From the NCBI GenBank assembly GCA_963791495.1, contig CAWBST010000020.1, positions 62,001-126,000 of the forward strand: DNA of 64,000 nucleotides. Reading direction: 5' to 3'. Under the pieces are notes generated by a model. It had not been told where the DNA came from. It made no database searches and saw only the letters and a list, made by a program, of their open reading frames with translations. Shown one piece after another: positions 34,611 through 44,031 of this stretch. Made by a program: the position numbers and the translations under genes. The stretch comes from JAMXLO01 sp963791495 (lineage in GTDB: Bacteria > Pseudomonadota > Alphaproteobacteria > Acetobacterales > Acetobacteraceae). Every line of letters begins with the position of its first letter. The first letter of the stretch is position 1.

Positions 34611-35744
34611 TCAGTACACCACGCTCTCCGGCATCGGCGTGTTGTCGCGCACGCGTTCATAGCCGAGTGGCGTCATATCCAGTGTGCGATAGCCGCCGAA
34701 GCGGATCAGCTCGGCGACGGCGCGACCCGTCGCCGGCCCGTGCTGCACGCCGTGGCCGGAAAACCCCGATGCGACGATCAGGTTCGGGATCTCCGGAAAC
34801 GCTCCAATGACTGCGTTGTGGTCCAGCAGGCACATGTCGTAGTGACCGGCCCAGGCGCTCTGCAGGCGCAACTGCTCCAACGCCGGAATGCGATGTGCAA
34901 GCAGCGGCCAGAGCGGGTCATCCAGCAGATGTAGGTCGGGATCGAAATCGCCCGTGGCGTCGTGATCGGAGTCGGCCGATGGCGAGATGCCGCAGATGAA
35001 ACCGTCACCCTCCGGACGGATCCACATGCCCGACGTGTCGAACACAAGTGGCATGTTGGCGCCATCGAGCGGCGCACGGATCATGAAGACGGTACGCTTG
35101 CGCGGCTCGATCGGCAGCGGGATGCCGGCAAGGGCGGCGACGCGGCCGGACGCGGGACCGGCGGCGATCACCACGTGGTCGGCTGCCATTCGTTCGCCGC
35201 TTGCGGTGTGCACTGAGGTGACGCGGCCGGCGGCAACATCGAGCGCGACGGCCTCGTCGTGACGGTAGTGTGCACCCAGCGCGATCGCATCGGCGCGGAC
35301 CGCGCGCAGCAGGCTGTAGGCGTCAAACCAGCCCTCGTGCCGAAGGCCCAGCGTGGCGCAGGCCAGTCCCTGCGTGTTCAGCCAGGGAAACCGTGCCGCG
35401 AGCTGCTGGCGGTCGAACAGTGCGACCTCGGCGCCTTCGGCAAGTTGCATATTGCGATTGGCACGCAACGTCGTCTCGCCGTCCGGGCCGGCCAACACGA
35501 GGTAGGCACGGCGGACCAGCCCAACGCGCTCGGCCATCCCCTCCAGGAATTCCGCACCGAACAGCGACATCCGTACATTGAGGGGGAGGGAGAACTGGGT
35601 ACGGATCGAGGCGGCGGATAGCGTCGTCGACGCATACTGGTAGGTCGGATCCTTCTCGAGCACGACCACCTCGCCGTGAGCGGCAAGGAAATATGCGATG
35701 CAGGAGCCAACGATGCCGCCGCCGATGATGATGGTTCGAGACAG
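34611..35744 (-). CDS. FAD-dependent oxidoreductase (DAO family) with apparent CTG start
   Basis: A DadA/glycine-oxidase-like flavoenzyme. The C-terminal 352 residues are well preserved (WLNTQGLACATLGLRHEGWF, DHVVIAAGPASGRVAALAGI, IVASGFSGHGVQHGPATG). The dinucleotide-binding Rossmann motif IIIGGGIVGSCIAYFLAAHG lies in frame upstream of the first GTG (35669), so the true start must be further upstream. No ATG, GTG or TTG occurs in frame. A CTG at 35744 sits seven bases after GAGGG. It may be a real CTG start or an ATG lost by mutation or sequencing error. Substrate is probably an amine or D-amino acid. Confidence 0.75.
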   Translation of the reverse strand: MSRTIIIGGGIVGSCIAYFLAAHGEVVVLEKDPTYQYASTTLSAASIRTQFSLPLNVRMSLFGAEFLEGMAERVGLVRRAYLVLAGPDGETTLRANRNMQLAEGAEVALFDRQQLAARFPWLNTQGLACATLGLRHEGWFDAYSLLRAVRADAIALGAHYRHDEAVALDVAAGRVTSVHTASGERMAADHVVIAAGPASGRVAALAGIPLPIEPRKRTVFMIRAPLDGANMPLVFDTSGMWIRPEGDGFICGISPSADSDHDATGDFDPDLHLLDDPLWPLLAHRIPALEQLRLQSAWAGHYDMCLLDHNAVIGAFPEIPNLIVASGFSGHGVQHGPATGRAVAELIRFGGYRTLDMTPLGYERVRDNTPMPESVVY

Positions 35745-35796
35745 GCGATGACCCTCACTGACGTAATCGCTGAGGCTATCGCGGTGACAGCAAGGA

Positions 35797-36975
35797 TCAC
35801 AGCACCTGGATCAACTGCGTTTTCAGATACGCCGTCTCCGGCAGATGTGGATGCACCGGATGATCCGGACCGGCGCCGCCGGTGAACAGGATACGGCCGT
35901 CGCGGCGCGCGCGATGCAGGCCGAAGGCGATCTGAGCACACCAGGCCTCAAGAGGTGCGTGGTAGCTGCACGACGCGACCAACAGGAAACCACCCGGGGC
36001 GACCAACGGCGCGGCCAGACGCGCCATCCGTCCGTAGGCGCGCAATCCGGCATCCGCGTCTTTGCGCGAGCGGGCGAAGGCGGGCGGATCGCAGACCACG
36101 ATGTCGAACTGCTCGCCAGCCATTGCCGCCATCGCATCGAACGCATCAGCACGTCTGACATGCACCTGATCGCCGACGCCATTCAGAGCGGCCGCCTCCT
36201 CGGCCTGCGCCAGGGCCGGAGCGCTGCTGTCCACCAACGTCACCTCACGTGCGCCGGCCGCCGCGCAGCGCAATCCGAACGCGCCAATATGGCAGAACAC
36301 GTCCAGCACGCGCGCGTCCTTTGCCAGCGCAGCGACGTGGTCGCGGTTCGGCCGCTGGTCGAAGAACCAGCCGGTCTTCTGCCCATTCAGCGGGTCGATC
36401 GGAAACCGCACGCCGCCCTCCACGACCTCCGCGCGTGCATCAGTGCCGAACACCAGTGCCACGCTTTCCGCCAGCCCTTCCTGGCGACGCGCCGGCGAGT
36501 CATTGCGCGCCACCACGGCACGCAGCGGCAGCAGCTCGGCAATTGCCTCGACGATCAGCGGCATCAGCCGATCCATCCCAGCGGTATTCGCCTGCAGCAC
36601 CGCGACATCGTCGTAGCGGTCGATCACCAGTCCCGGCAGACGGTCGGCCTCGGCGTGCACCAGGCGATGGAACGCCGTGTCGCAAACACGCTCGCGCAAC
36701 CCGATGGCCTCACGCAGGCGGGCCCGCAGCCACGCCGGGTCGATCTCCGCAGCCGGGTCGCGATCCAGCAGCCGCGCCGCGATCAGGCTGTGCGGGTTGA
36801 ACATGAAGGTGCCGAACCGCGCGCCGTCATCGCCTTCGAGGCAGACCAGCCCGCCCGGCGGCATCTGCCGATATTCCGGCTTCATCGTGATCTCGTTGGA
36901 GAACACCCAGGGTGAACCGGCCCGCAGCCGCCGTCCCTGACCCGGGTTGAGCCGCAGCCTCGGCCGATCGCTCAA
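35797..36975 (-). CDS. RlmI-like 23S rRNA cytosine methyltransferase
   Basis: RlmI-type enzymes methylate C5 of cytosine in 23S rRNA. The 392-residue protein has an N-terminal PUA-like domain (RLRAGSPWVFSNEITMKPE) and an EEHEE domain (TAFHRLVHAEADRLPGLVID, RYDDVAVLQAN), then the Rossmann methyltransferase domain with RVLDVFCHIGAFGL and the catalytic VCDPPAFARS and CSYHA motifs (the last containing the nucleophile Cys region). The start is TTG 36975, which overlaps the hemA stop in a TTGA, implying coupling to hemA. Confidence 0.85.
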   Translation of the reverse strand: MSDRPRLRLNPGQGRRLRAGSPWVFSNEITMKPEYRQMPPGGLVCLEGDDGARFGTFMFNPHSLIAARLLDRDPAAEIDPAWLRARLREAIGLRERVCDTAFHRLVHAEADRLPGLVIDRYDDVAVLQANTAGMDRLMPLIVEAIAELLPLRAVVARNDSPARRQEGLAESVALVFGTDARAEVVEGGVRFPIDPLNGQKTGWFFDQRPNRDHVAALAKDARVLDVFCHIGAFGLRCAAAGAREVTLVDSSAPALAQAEEAAALNGVGDQVHVRRADAFDAMAAMAGEQFDIVVCDPPAFARSRKDADAGLRAYGRMARLAAPLVAPGGFLLVASCSYHAPLEAWCAQIAFGLHRARRDGRILFTGGAGPDHPVHPHLPETAYLKTQLIQVL

Positions 36976-38174
36976 GCCGCCACGCGCCGCGCCGAAACCA
37001 GGATTGTGCTCAGTGCGGCCACCAGCCGATCCATCATCTCGTCGGTGTGCAGCGGCGTTGGCGTAAGACGCAGGCGTTCCTCGCCACGCGGCACGGTGGG
37101 GTAGTTGATCGGCGTCGCATACATGCCGAACTCGTCCAGCAGCCGCCGGCTCACCGCGCTGCATAGTGCCGCGTCGCCGACATGCAGCGGCACGATGTGG
37201 CTGGCCGACGGCAGCACCGGCAGCCCAGCCTCGCTCAGGCGCCGCTTCAGCGTCTCGGCTCGCTCGAACAGCGCCGCCCGCCGCGCCGCATCGCCGCGCA
37301 CGTGCCGCACGCTGGCGAGCGCCGCGGCAGCGATCATCGGCGGCAGCGACGTGGTGAAGATGAAGCCTGGCGCAGAGGATCGGATGTAGTCCACCACCGA
37401 CGCATCGCCGGCGATGTAGCCGCCATGGCAGCCGAAGGCCTTGGCGAGAGTGCCCTCGACCACGTCGATTCGCGCGGCTGCCCCGTCGCGTTCCGCGACA
37501 CCGGCGCCGGATGCTCCGTACATGCCGACCGCGTGCACCTCGTCGAGGTAGGTCATCGCTCCGTAGCGTGCAGCGAGGTCGCAGATCGCGCCGATCGGTG
37601 CGATGTCGGCATCCATCGAATACACCGACTCGAAGGCGATCAGCTTTGGTGCCGCCGGTGACACAGCGCGCAGTAGTTCCTCAAGATGCGCCAGGTCGTT
37701 GTGCCTGAAGATGTGACAGGTGGCGCGCGATCCCTTGATGCCGGCGATCATCGAGGCGTGGTTCCGCGCGTCGGAGAACACCTGCCAATCCGGCAACGAG
37801 TTCAGAATGGTGGACAGCGCAGCCTGATTGGACACGAAGCCCGAGGTGAACAGCAGAGCCGCTGGCTTGCCGTGCAGATCGGCGAGTTCCTTCTCCAGCG
37901 CATCGTGCGCCGGGCTGGTGCCGCTGATGTTGCGCGTGCCCCCGGCTCCCGCACCCATCTCGTGGGCCGCGGCGCAGGCGGCCTCGATCACCACGCTGTG
38001 GCCGCCCATGCCGAGATAGTCGTTGGACGACCAGACCAGCACCTCGGAGCCGTCCGGCCGGCGATATAGCGGAAACCGATCCGCCTGCTTGCGCAGGGGC
38101 GTGAAGCGGCGGTAGCGGCCTTGTGCCTCGATGCCGGCCAGAGCCTCGCGGCAGTGAGCGTGGAACGGATGCAT
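36972..38174 (-). CDS. hemA: 5-aminolevulinate synthase
   Basis: This PLP enzyme condenses glycine and succinyl-CoA to 5-aminolevulinate, the first step of heme and bacteriochlorophyll synthesis in alphaproteobacteria. The 400 residues show VWSSNDYLGMGGHSVV, GAGAGGTRNISGTSPAH, FESVYSMDADIAPIGAI, and the catalytic Lys in EGTLAKAFGCHGGYIAG. The ending typical of HemA (PTVPRGEERLRLTPTPLHT) is present. The RlmI-like gene starts within its last codon. No Fnr or other regulator site is evident upstream. Confidence 0.95.
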   Translation of the reverse strand: MHPFHAHCREALAGIEAQGRYRRFTPLRKQADRFPLYRRPDGSEVLVWSSNDYLGMGGHSVVIEAACAAAHEMGAGAGGTRNISGTSPAHDALEKELADLHGKPAALLFTSGFVSNQAALSTILNSLPDWQVFSDARNHASMIAGIKGSRATCHIFRHNDLAHLEELLRAVSPAAPKLIAFESVYSMDADIAPIGAICDLAARYGAMTYLDEVHAVGMYGASGAGVAERDGAAARIDVVEGTLAKAFGCHGGYIAGDASVVDYIRSSAPGFIFTTSLPPMIAAAALASVRHVRGDAARRAALFERAETLKRRLSEAGLPVLPSASHIVPLHVGDAALCSAVSRRLLDEFGMYATPINYPTVPRGEERLRLTPTPLHTDEMMDRLVAALSTILVSARRVAA

Positions 38175-38266
38175 CTTCGCCTGGCTCCCGATGGCGAGGG
38201 CCTCAGTCTATCGACGGCCGAGCCTGCTTCCCATGCGTAAATCCCTTGAGCCGGGTGAACAATCCC

Positions 38267-38671
38267 TCACCTGACGTAGACGCGGATCTCCTGCGCCTCC
38301 CCGGGCTGCTCGGTGCGTAGGCCGAGGTGGATGCGGCTGGCCGGTACACCCTGACCCATGATATCGCGCATCACCTCCGCCGCCCGGCCCTGCGCCGCGG
38401 CTGCATCGGCGCCCTTGGGCAGCATGGCGATCACGTCGTATTGCACCCCGGGTGCGCGCGTCTCCGCTGCCCGCACCGCGTAGCGCAGCACGTCCTGGTA
38501 GTTCTGGTCCGGCGCGGCATAGCCGATGGTGAGCAGGGGGGTACGGGGATCCGCATTCGGCGATTCGGTCTTTGCCGGGGCCGCCTCCGGCGAGGGCGCG
38601 AAGGTCGTCTGGTCGATCAGCTTGCATCCGGCGAGCGCGAGGCCCGCCGCCAATATCCACGTCGCTCTCAT
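38267..38671 (-). CDS. Predicted lipoprotein
   Basis: A 134-residue exported protein whose signal peptide ends in a lipobox (LALAGC, Cys at residue 16). After a Pro/Ala/Glu-rich linker comes a small domain (PLLTIGYAAPDQNYQDVLRY, AVRAAETRAPGVQYDVIAML) that ends EIRVYVR. Such proteins are anchored in the membrane facing the periplasm. The pattern of the domain suggests an OmpA-like peptidoglycan-associated or similar repeat, but no family is certain. Confidence 0.65.
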   Translation of the reverse strand: MRATWILAAGLALAGCKLIDQTTFAPSPEAAPAKTESPNADPRTPLLTIGYAAPDQNYQDVLRYAVRAAETRAPGVQYDVIAMLPKGADAAAAQGRAAEVMRDIMGQGVPASRIHLGLRTEQPGEAQEIRVYVR

Positions 38672-38755
38672 GCCGACCCCTGTCCGCGTCCCTCACTCTC
38701 TTGCAGCAAGCCGCCCGGCGGGCAAGATGCCCGCCGCCACCCAAGGACAGCCGGT

Positions 38756-40004
38756 ATGACCGCCCAGACCAACCAACGCATTGATGGCAAGCGGCTGTGG
38801 GACAGCCTGATGACCTTCGCGGAGATCGGGGCAACGCCGAAGGGCGGCGTGCGGCGGCTGACCCTCACCGACGTGGACCGGCGCGGCCGCGATCGCTTCC
38901 GTGCCGAGTGCCAGGCCGCCGGGCTTGACCGTGCGGGTCGATGCGATCGGCAACATGTTCGCCCGCCGCTCCGGGCGCGATCCGAACCGCCTGCCGGTGC
39001 TGTTCGGCAGCCATCTCGACAGCCAGCCGTCCGGCGGGAAGTTCGACGGCGCTCTCGGCGTGCTGGCCGGGCTCGAGGTCATGCATTCGCTGAACGACCT
39101 CGGCATCGTCACCGAGGCGCCGCTCGAACTGGTGAACTGGACCGACGAGGAGGGCAGCCGCTTCGGCCATTCCCTGATGGGGTCGGGCGTGTGGTCGGGG
39201 GTGTTCTCGCTCGACAAGGCCTATGCGCTGACCGACGTGGAGGGCGTGACGGTGCGGACCGCGCTCGACGGGATCGGCTATCGCGGTGCCGAGTCGGCGG
39301 CGGCATTTCCCGCCGACGCGTATTTCGAATTGCACATCGAGCAGGGGCCGATCCTGGAGCGTGAGGCGAAGCGGATCGGCATCGTCACCGGTGCACAGTC
39401 GATGGTCTGGTACGACGCCGTTGCCACCGGCCAGGATTCGCACGCCGGCACCACGCCGCCGTCGGCGCGCCGGGATGCGCTTGTGTGTGCGGCGCGGATC
39501 ATCGACCTGGTCGATCGCATGATGCGCGCGCGGGGCGAGGATGGCCGGGGCACGGTCGGCCAACTGCTCGTTTCCCCAAACAGCCGCAACGTGGTGCCTG
39601 GCGAGGTGCGGTTCTCGGTGGAGTTCCGCCATCCGTCCGATGCCGAGGTGGATCGGCTCGACGCGCAGTTCCCGCGCGAGGCCGGTTTCATCGCCCGCGA
39701 CTGTGGGGTGAAGCTGGAGCTGACGCAGTTGTTCAAGATCCCGGCCCAACCGTTCGATACGGGTTGCGTGGAGCTGGTGCGGCAGGGAGCGGCGAAGCTG
39801 GGATACAGCGCACGCGAGATCGTCTCGGGTGCCGGCCACGACGCGGTGTACGTGGCGCGCCACGTGCCGACTGCGATGATCTTCACACCGTGCAAGGACG
39901 GGCTGTCGCACAACGAAGCGGAGAGTATCGAAGCCGCGGAAGCCGAGGCCGGCGCCCAGGTGCTGTTCGAGGCGGTGCTGGCGCGGGCGAACAGGGTGGT
40001 GTGA
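38756..40004 (+). pseudogene. M20-family N-carbamoyl-amino-acid hydrolase/allantoate amidohydrolase, one apparent frameshift
   Basis: These zinc enzymes split carbamoyl groups from N-carbamoyl amino acids or related ureides. From ATG 38756 (with AAGGA upstream) the first frame reads INQRIDGKRLWD-like NQRIDGKRLWDSLMTFAEIG and continues to CQAAGL. Near 38920 a one-base change moves to LTVRVDAIGNMFARRSGRDP and then runs intact to 40004. Metal-binding blocks are GSHLDSQPSGGKFDGALGVL, NWTDEEGSRFGHSL and ELHIEQGPILE; GHDAVYVAR and PCKDGLSHNEAE close it. Full length would be about 415 residues, normal for the family. It fits the hydantoinase genes nearby. Confidence 0.78.
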
Positions 40005-40158
40005 GGGAAGGCCGGCCGCGGCGGCCCAGAAGAGGGAACGCCGGGCAGGTGGCAACGGCATGGATCCAGCAGAGCGGTGATAGGTCTCCGGTGGCACAAC
40101 ATCGCATATCCGAATACCTTGTGTCGGATATTCAAATATGCCGGCCGAGGCCTCGCCG

Positions 40159-40398
40159 ATGCCACTCTACATCAAGGACAACGCAACCGCGGATCTGGTG
40201 GCGCAGCTTGCCAGGCAGCGCGGCGTTTCCAAGCAGGACGCCGTCCGCCTTGCCGTCCAGGCCGAGTTGCGGCGGATCGCCGAAGCCATCCCGCTGCGCG
40301 AGCGCATCGCGGCCTGGCGGAAGGAGCACCCGATGCCGCCTCCGACAGGCCCAAGTGCCGACAAGGCGTTCTTTGACGATTTGTCGGGCGAACCTTGA
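40159..40398 (+). CDS. VapB-type antitoxin
   Basis: A 79-residue antitoxin starting at ATG 40159 (an upstream ATG at 40138 is an alternative). It has the PLYIKDNATADLVAQLARQR and GVSKQDAVRLAVQAELRRI pattern of the PSK-type VapB transcription-factor family, then a Pro-rich linker. The toxin gene overlaps its stop by four bases. Confidence 0.82.
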   Translation: MPLYIKDNATADLVAQLARQRGVSKQDAVRLAVQAELRRIAEAIPLRERIAAWRKEHPMPPPTGPSADKAFFDDLSGEP

Positions 40399-40799
40399 CG
40401 ATCTTTGTCGACGCCTCGGCGATGATTGCGATGATGGTGGGTGAGGGCGACGCCGATGAGCTCGCCGATCTGCTTGGCGCTGACGGGCAGCGCCTGTATT
40501 CGGCGGTCTCGGTGTGGGAGACGATCGCCGGGCTGTGCCGGACCCACGTGTTTTCGATCCCGTCGGCGCGAACCGTGGCGCAAAGCTTCATCGAGTTGAA
40601 CGATCTGAAGTTCGTCAGTATCGGGGAGCGCGAACTCGAGCTTGCAACCCAGGCCTATGCCGAGTTCGGCAAGGGGCGGCACCCAGCAGCCCTCAACATG
40701 GGCGATTGTTTCGCTTATGCCTGTGCCAAGGCCAACCGAGCCAGGCTGCTGTTCAAGGGTGACGATTTCACCAAGACCGACATCATCCCGGCCGGCTGA
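40395..40799 (+). CDS. PIN-domain toxin (VapC type)
   Basis: A 134-residue PIN-domain ribonuclease starting with TTG 40395, which overlaps the antitoxin stop. Acidic residues are visible in IFVDASAMIAMMVGEGDADE, WETIAGLC, AALNMGDCFAYACAK and FKGDDFTKTDI. This is the type whose C-terminus has GDDF, as in the PIN-like PSK family. Confidence 0.88.
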   Translation: MTIFVDASAMIAMMVGEGDADELADLLGADGQRLYSAVSVWETIAGLCRTHVFSIPSARTVAQSFIELNDLKFVSIGERELELATQAYAEFGKGRHPAALNMGDCFAYACAKANRARLLFKGDDFTKTDIIPAG

Positions 40800-40956
40800 T
40801 CCTGGCCCTTGTCCGCACAGCCTCGAATTCCAGCGAAGCGAGGCTCGCGACGCAGCGCGAGCTCCACGGTACCCGCTACCGGAAAGCGTGCCGGCATCCA
40901 TTTTGATAGGAAAATTTGCTTGACGCGCGGCATAACGTTCTTCATACGTTCCCGCC

Positions 40957-41628
40957 ATGGAAGCGCCCGCCGCGAACCCGGCCGACATCCTCCCCAAGGC
41001 GATCTACTATCAGATCGCCCACTCCCTCCGTGCCCTCCTGCCCCCGCCGACCGCCCAGGCACCCGAAGACGAGGCCTGCCGCGACCGCGCCGCCATCGCC
41101 CATGTCGCCTCGTTGCTGCCCGCCGATCCGGAAGAGGCGAATCTCGCCGTCCAGTATGTCGCGGCATGCGAGCAGGCGTTGCAGTGCCTGCGCCTGGCTC
41201 GCGCCGTCCCCGATGACACCACCTGCATCCTGAAGTGCACAGCACAGGCCGCCAGCATGATGCGCCAGGCGCGCGGCTGGAGGACGGCGCTGCAACGCAC
41301 CCAGGCTGATAGCCACAGGCGCCAGGACAATGGTGCCGCCCGCGATCCCGCTTCCGCGGCCGTCCCCCCGCCTGCCGCCCGGCCGGCACCGCGCACTCCG
41401 GAGCCGCGGTCCGAGGCCCAATCCCACAGCCTGACCGACGCCGAGGCCTATGCGCTCGCCCACCCCAGCGACGCTGCCCTCATCCGTTCCCTCGGGCGTC
41501 TGCCAAGAAAATTCAACGGCGCTCCACTGACCTCCGAGCAGGCCCAGGACATCGTCAACAGTCCCAGTCCCATCCTTCAAACGCTGGCCAAGCGCCCCCA
41601 GCACCGCCTCGCCTCGACCGCCTCGTAG
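40957..41628 (+). CDS. Hypothetical Ala/Pro-rich protein
   Basis: A 223-residue protein. The N-terminal 90 residues are helical (ILPKAIYYQIAHSLRALLPP, LAVQYVAACEQALQCLRLAR), the middle is a Pro/Arg-rich linker and the C-terminus has TDAEAYALAHPSDAALIRSL then GRLPRKFN. The C-terminal block recalls small domains of unknown function common in Acetobacteraceae. No signal peptide or membrane segment is visible. Start ATG 40957 has no strong ribosome-binding site. Function unknown. Confidence 0.6.
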   Translation: MEAPAANPADILPKAIYYQIAHSLRALLPPPTAQAPEDEACRDRAAIAHVASLLPADPEEANLAVQYVAACEQALQCLRLARAVPDDTTCILKCTAQAASMMRQARGWRTALQRTQADSHRRQDNGAARDPASAAVPPPAARPAPRTPEPRSEAQSHSLTDAEAYALAHPSDAALIRSLGRLPRKFNGAPLTSEQAQDIVNSPSPILQTLAKRPQHRLASTAS

Positions 41629-41809
41629 ACCCGCCCATCGCGGCAGAGCTTCGGCGTCGCTGTCCGATAAGCCACCGCCCGCATGGCGTGACCTGTCTGC
41701 ATCTGTGGGGGTCGGTCATTGCCGGTAGGCCATTGCCGGCGGACTTGACCTTGGTGGTTGGTCTGTCATCCACCGACTGACCCGCGTGTAGGCGCGAATT
41801 GCAGCTCTC

Positions 41810-41849
41810 GTCTCATCGGCTCCGTCTCACCCACTGCGAAATGAGACGC
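41810..41849. promoter_or_regulatory. Inverted repeat in the tkt upstream region
   Basis: CGTCTCAT (41810-41817) and ATGAGACG (41842-41849) form an exact 8 bp inverted repeat 24 bases apart, about 120 bases before tkt. It might be an operator. The rest of the 336-base gap (41629-41964) shows no gene, but contains a short direct repeat (CATTGCCGG) near 41720-41740. Confidence 0.3.
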
Positions 41850-41964
41850 CGGCGAGACAGGTCCTTTCCCTCTCCGCCAATCGGCCGCCAAGACGTGATC
41901 ACCACCGACGGGTTGCCGCCCCAAATGCATGGTCCTATAGGCGCCAGGCAGCCGAGGAGGGGAC

Positions 41965-44001
41965 ATGGCCGCACTCGACGCCGCAGTTCACGACAACCCG
42001 GTGCTCGCCCACCAGGCGGAGATCCTGGCCCGACCGCCGACCCAGGCCTGGCAGATGGCCAATGCCATCCGCGCCCTGGCGATCGACGCCGTGGAGGCGG
42101 CGAAATCCGGCCATCCCGGCATGCCGATGGGCATGGCCGACGTCGCGACCGCGCTCTGGACCCGCTTCCACAAGTTCGATGCTGCGGACCCACGCTGGCC
42201 GGACCGCGACCGGTTCGTGCTGTCGGCAGGTCATGGCTCCATGCTGTTGTACGCGCTGCTCTACCTCACCGGCCACGACGGCATGGGGATCGAGGAGATA
42301 AAGCGCTTCCGCCAGCTCCACTCCCCGGCCGCGGGACACCCGGAATACGGCGAGCATCCGGCGATCGAGACCACCACGGGTCCACTTGGACAGGGCATTT
42401 CGACGGCAGTCGGGATGGCGCTGGCCGAGCGCCTGCTGGCAGCGCGGTTCGGTCGCTCGCTCGTGGATCACCGCACCTGGGTGATCGCCTCCGATGGCGA
42501 CATGATGGAGGGCGTCAGCCACGAGGCGGCCGCCATCGCTGGCCATCTCTGCCTGTCGAAGCTCACCGTGCTCTACGACGACAACCACATCTCCATCGAC
42601 GGCGATACCGAGCTTGCCTACTCGGACGATGTGCTGAAGCGCTTCACGGCCTATGGCTGGGTGGCGCGGCGGATCGACGGACACGATCCGCAGCAGATCA
42701 ACGCGGCGCTGTCGTTCGCGGTGCGCTCGAAGAAGCCGACCCTGATTGCCTGCCGGACCATCATAGGTCTCGGCGCGCCGACCAAGGCCGGCACTGCTGC
42801 GACGCACGGCTCGCCGCTCGGGGCCCAGGAGGCAGCCGCCGCAAAGGCCGCTCTGGGATGGAACGAGCCGCCGTTCACCGTGCCAAACGAGCTAATGGAA
42901 CAATGGCGCAGTGTCGGCGCCCGTGGCGCCGGTGCGCGTCGCGCCTGGCTCAAGCGGCTGGCACACAGCAATATGCAAGGCGAATTCGAACGCGTGATGG
43001 CGGGCAAGCTGCCCGATGACTGGCACGAGGCGGTTGCGGCGCTGAAGCAAGAAATCGCCGACACCAAGCCCAAGATGGCCACGCGCCAGTCCAGCCTCAA
43101 GGCACTGGAGGCGCTGGTGCCGGCGACACCCGAGCTGATCGGTGGCTCCGCCGACCTGACCGGCTCCAACCTCACCTTCGTAAAGTCCATGGGGACGGTG
43201 ACGGCCGGCAACTTCGCCGGCCGCTACATCCATTATGGCGTGCGCGAGCACGGCATGTGCGCGGCCGCGAACGGCATGGCGCTACACGGTGGGGTGATTC
43301 CATACACCGGCACATTCTTCGTCTTCACCGACTACATGCGCCCGGCGATTCGCATCGGTGCCATTGCCCGCGCTCATGTCATCCACGTGTTGACCCACGA
43401 TTCCATCGGCCTCGGCGAGGATGGCCCGACGCACCAGCCGATCGAGCACCTCGCCAGCCTGCGCGCCATGCCGCACCTGCACGTCTATCGCCCGGCGGAC
43501 GCGATGGAGGTGGCCGAGTGCTGGGAACTGGCGATCCGCCGCAACGACGGCCCCAGCCTGCTGGTGCTGACCCGTCAGGGGCTGCCGACGCTGCGGACGG
43601 ACACCATGGAGAACCGCTGTGCCCGGGGCGGCTATGTGCTGGCCGAGACCGAAGGGTTGCGCGCGGTCACGCTCCTCGCCACGGGCTCCGAGGTCTCGAT
43701 CGCCATGGACGCCCGTGCGGCACTGGCAGCCGAAGGGATCGCCGCGGCGGTCGTATCGCTGCCGTGCTGGGAGCTGTTCTCCCAGCAAGACGAAGTGTAT
43801 CGTGCGGCGGTGCTGGGGATCGCGCCACGGATCGGCATCGAGGCCGCCAGCGGATTTGGCTGGGAGCGCTGGCTGGGCAACGACGGGGTATTCATCGGCA
43901 TGACCGGCTTCGGGGCCTCGGCGCCTTATGAGGATCTTTACAAACACTTCGGTATCACCGCGGACGCCGTCGTGGCTGCGGTCCGCAAGCTGCTAGGCTG
44001 A
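41965..44001 (+). CDS. tkt: Transketolase
   Basis: This thiamine-diphosphate enzyme moves two-carbon units between sugar phosphates in the pentose phosphate and Calvin cycles. The 678 residues include KSGHPGMPMGMADV, the ThDP motif GDGDMMEG-like SDGDMMEGVSHEAAAIAGHL, NHISIDGDT, and the pyrimidine-domain GVREHGMCAAANGM. The C-terminal LVLTRQGLPTL and GFGASAPYEDLYKHFGIT complete it. It has a GGAGG ribosome-binding site and leads the tkt-gap-pgk cluster, with 30 bases to gap. Confidence 0.96.
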   Translation: MAALDAAVHDNPVLAHQAEILARPPTQAWQMANAIRALAIDAVEAAKSGHPGMPMGMADVATALWTRFHKFDAADPRWPDRDRFVLSAGHGSMLLYALLYLTGHDGMGIEEIKRFRQLHSPAAGHPEYGEHPAIETTTGPLGQGISTAVGMALAERLLAARFGRSLVDHRTWVIASDGDMMEGVSHEAAAIAGHLCLSKLTVLYDDNHISIDGDTELAYSDDVLKRFTAYGWVARRIDGHDPQQINAALSFAVRSKKPTLIACRTIIGLGAPTKAGTAATHGSPLGAQEAAAAKAALGWNEPPFTVPNELMEQWRSVGARGAGARRAWLKRLAHSNMQGEFERVMAGKLPDDWHEAVAALKQEIADTKPKMATRQSSLKALEALVPATPELIGGSADLTGSNLTFVKSMGTVTAGNFAGRYIHYGVREHGMCAAANGMALHGGVIPYTGTFFVFTDYMRPAIRIGAIARAHVIHVLTHDSIGLGEDGPTHQPIEHLASLRAMPHLHVYRPADAMEVAECWELAIRRNDGPSLLVLTRQGLPTLRTDTMENRCARGGYVLAETEGLRAVTLLATGSEVSIAMDARAALAAEGIAAAVVSLPCWELFSQQDEVYRAAVLGIAPRIGIEAASGFGWERWLGNDGVFIGMTGFGASAPYEDLYKHFGITADAVVAAVRKLLG

Positions 44002-44031
44002 GGGGCTGATCCAGAGAGAAGGAGTGCAACC

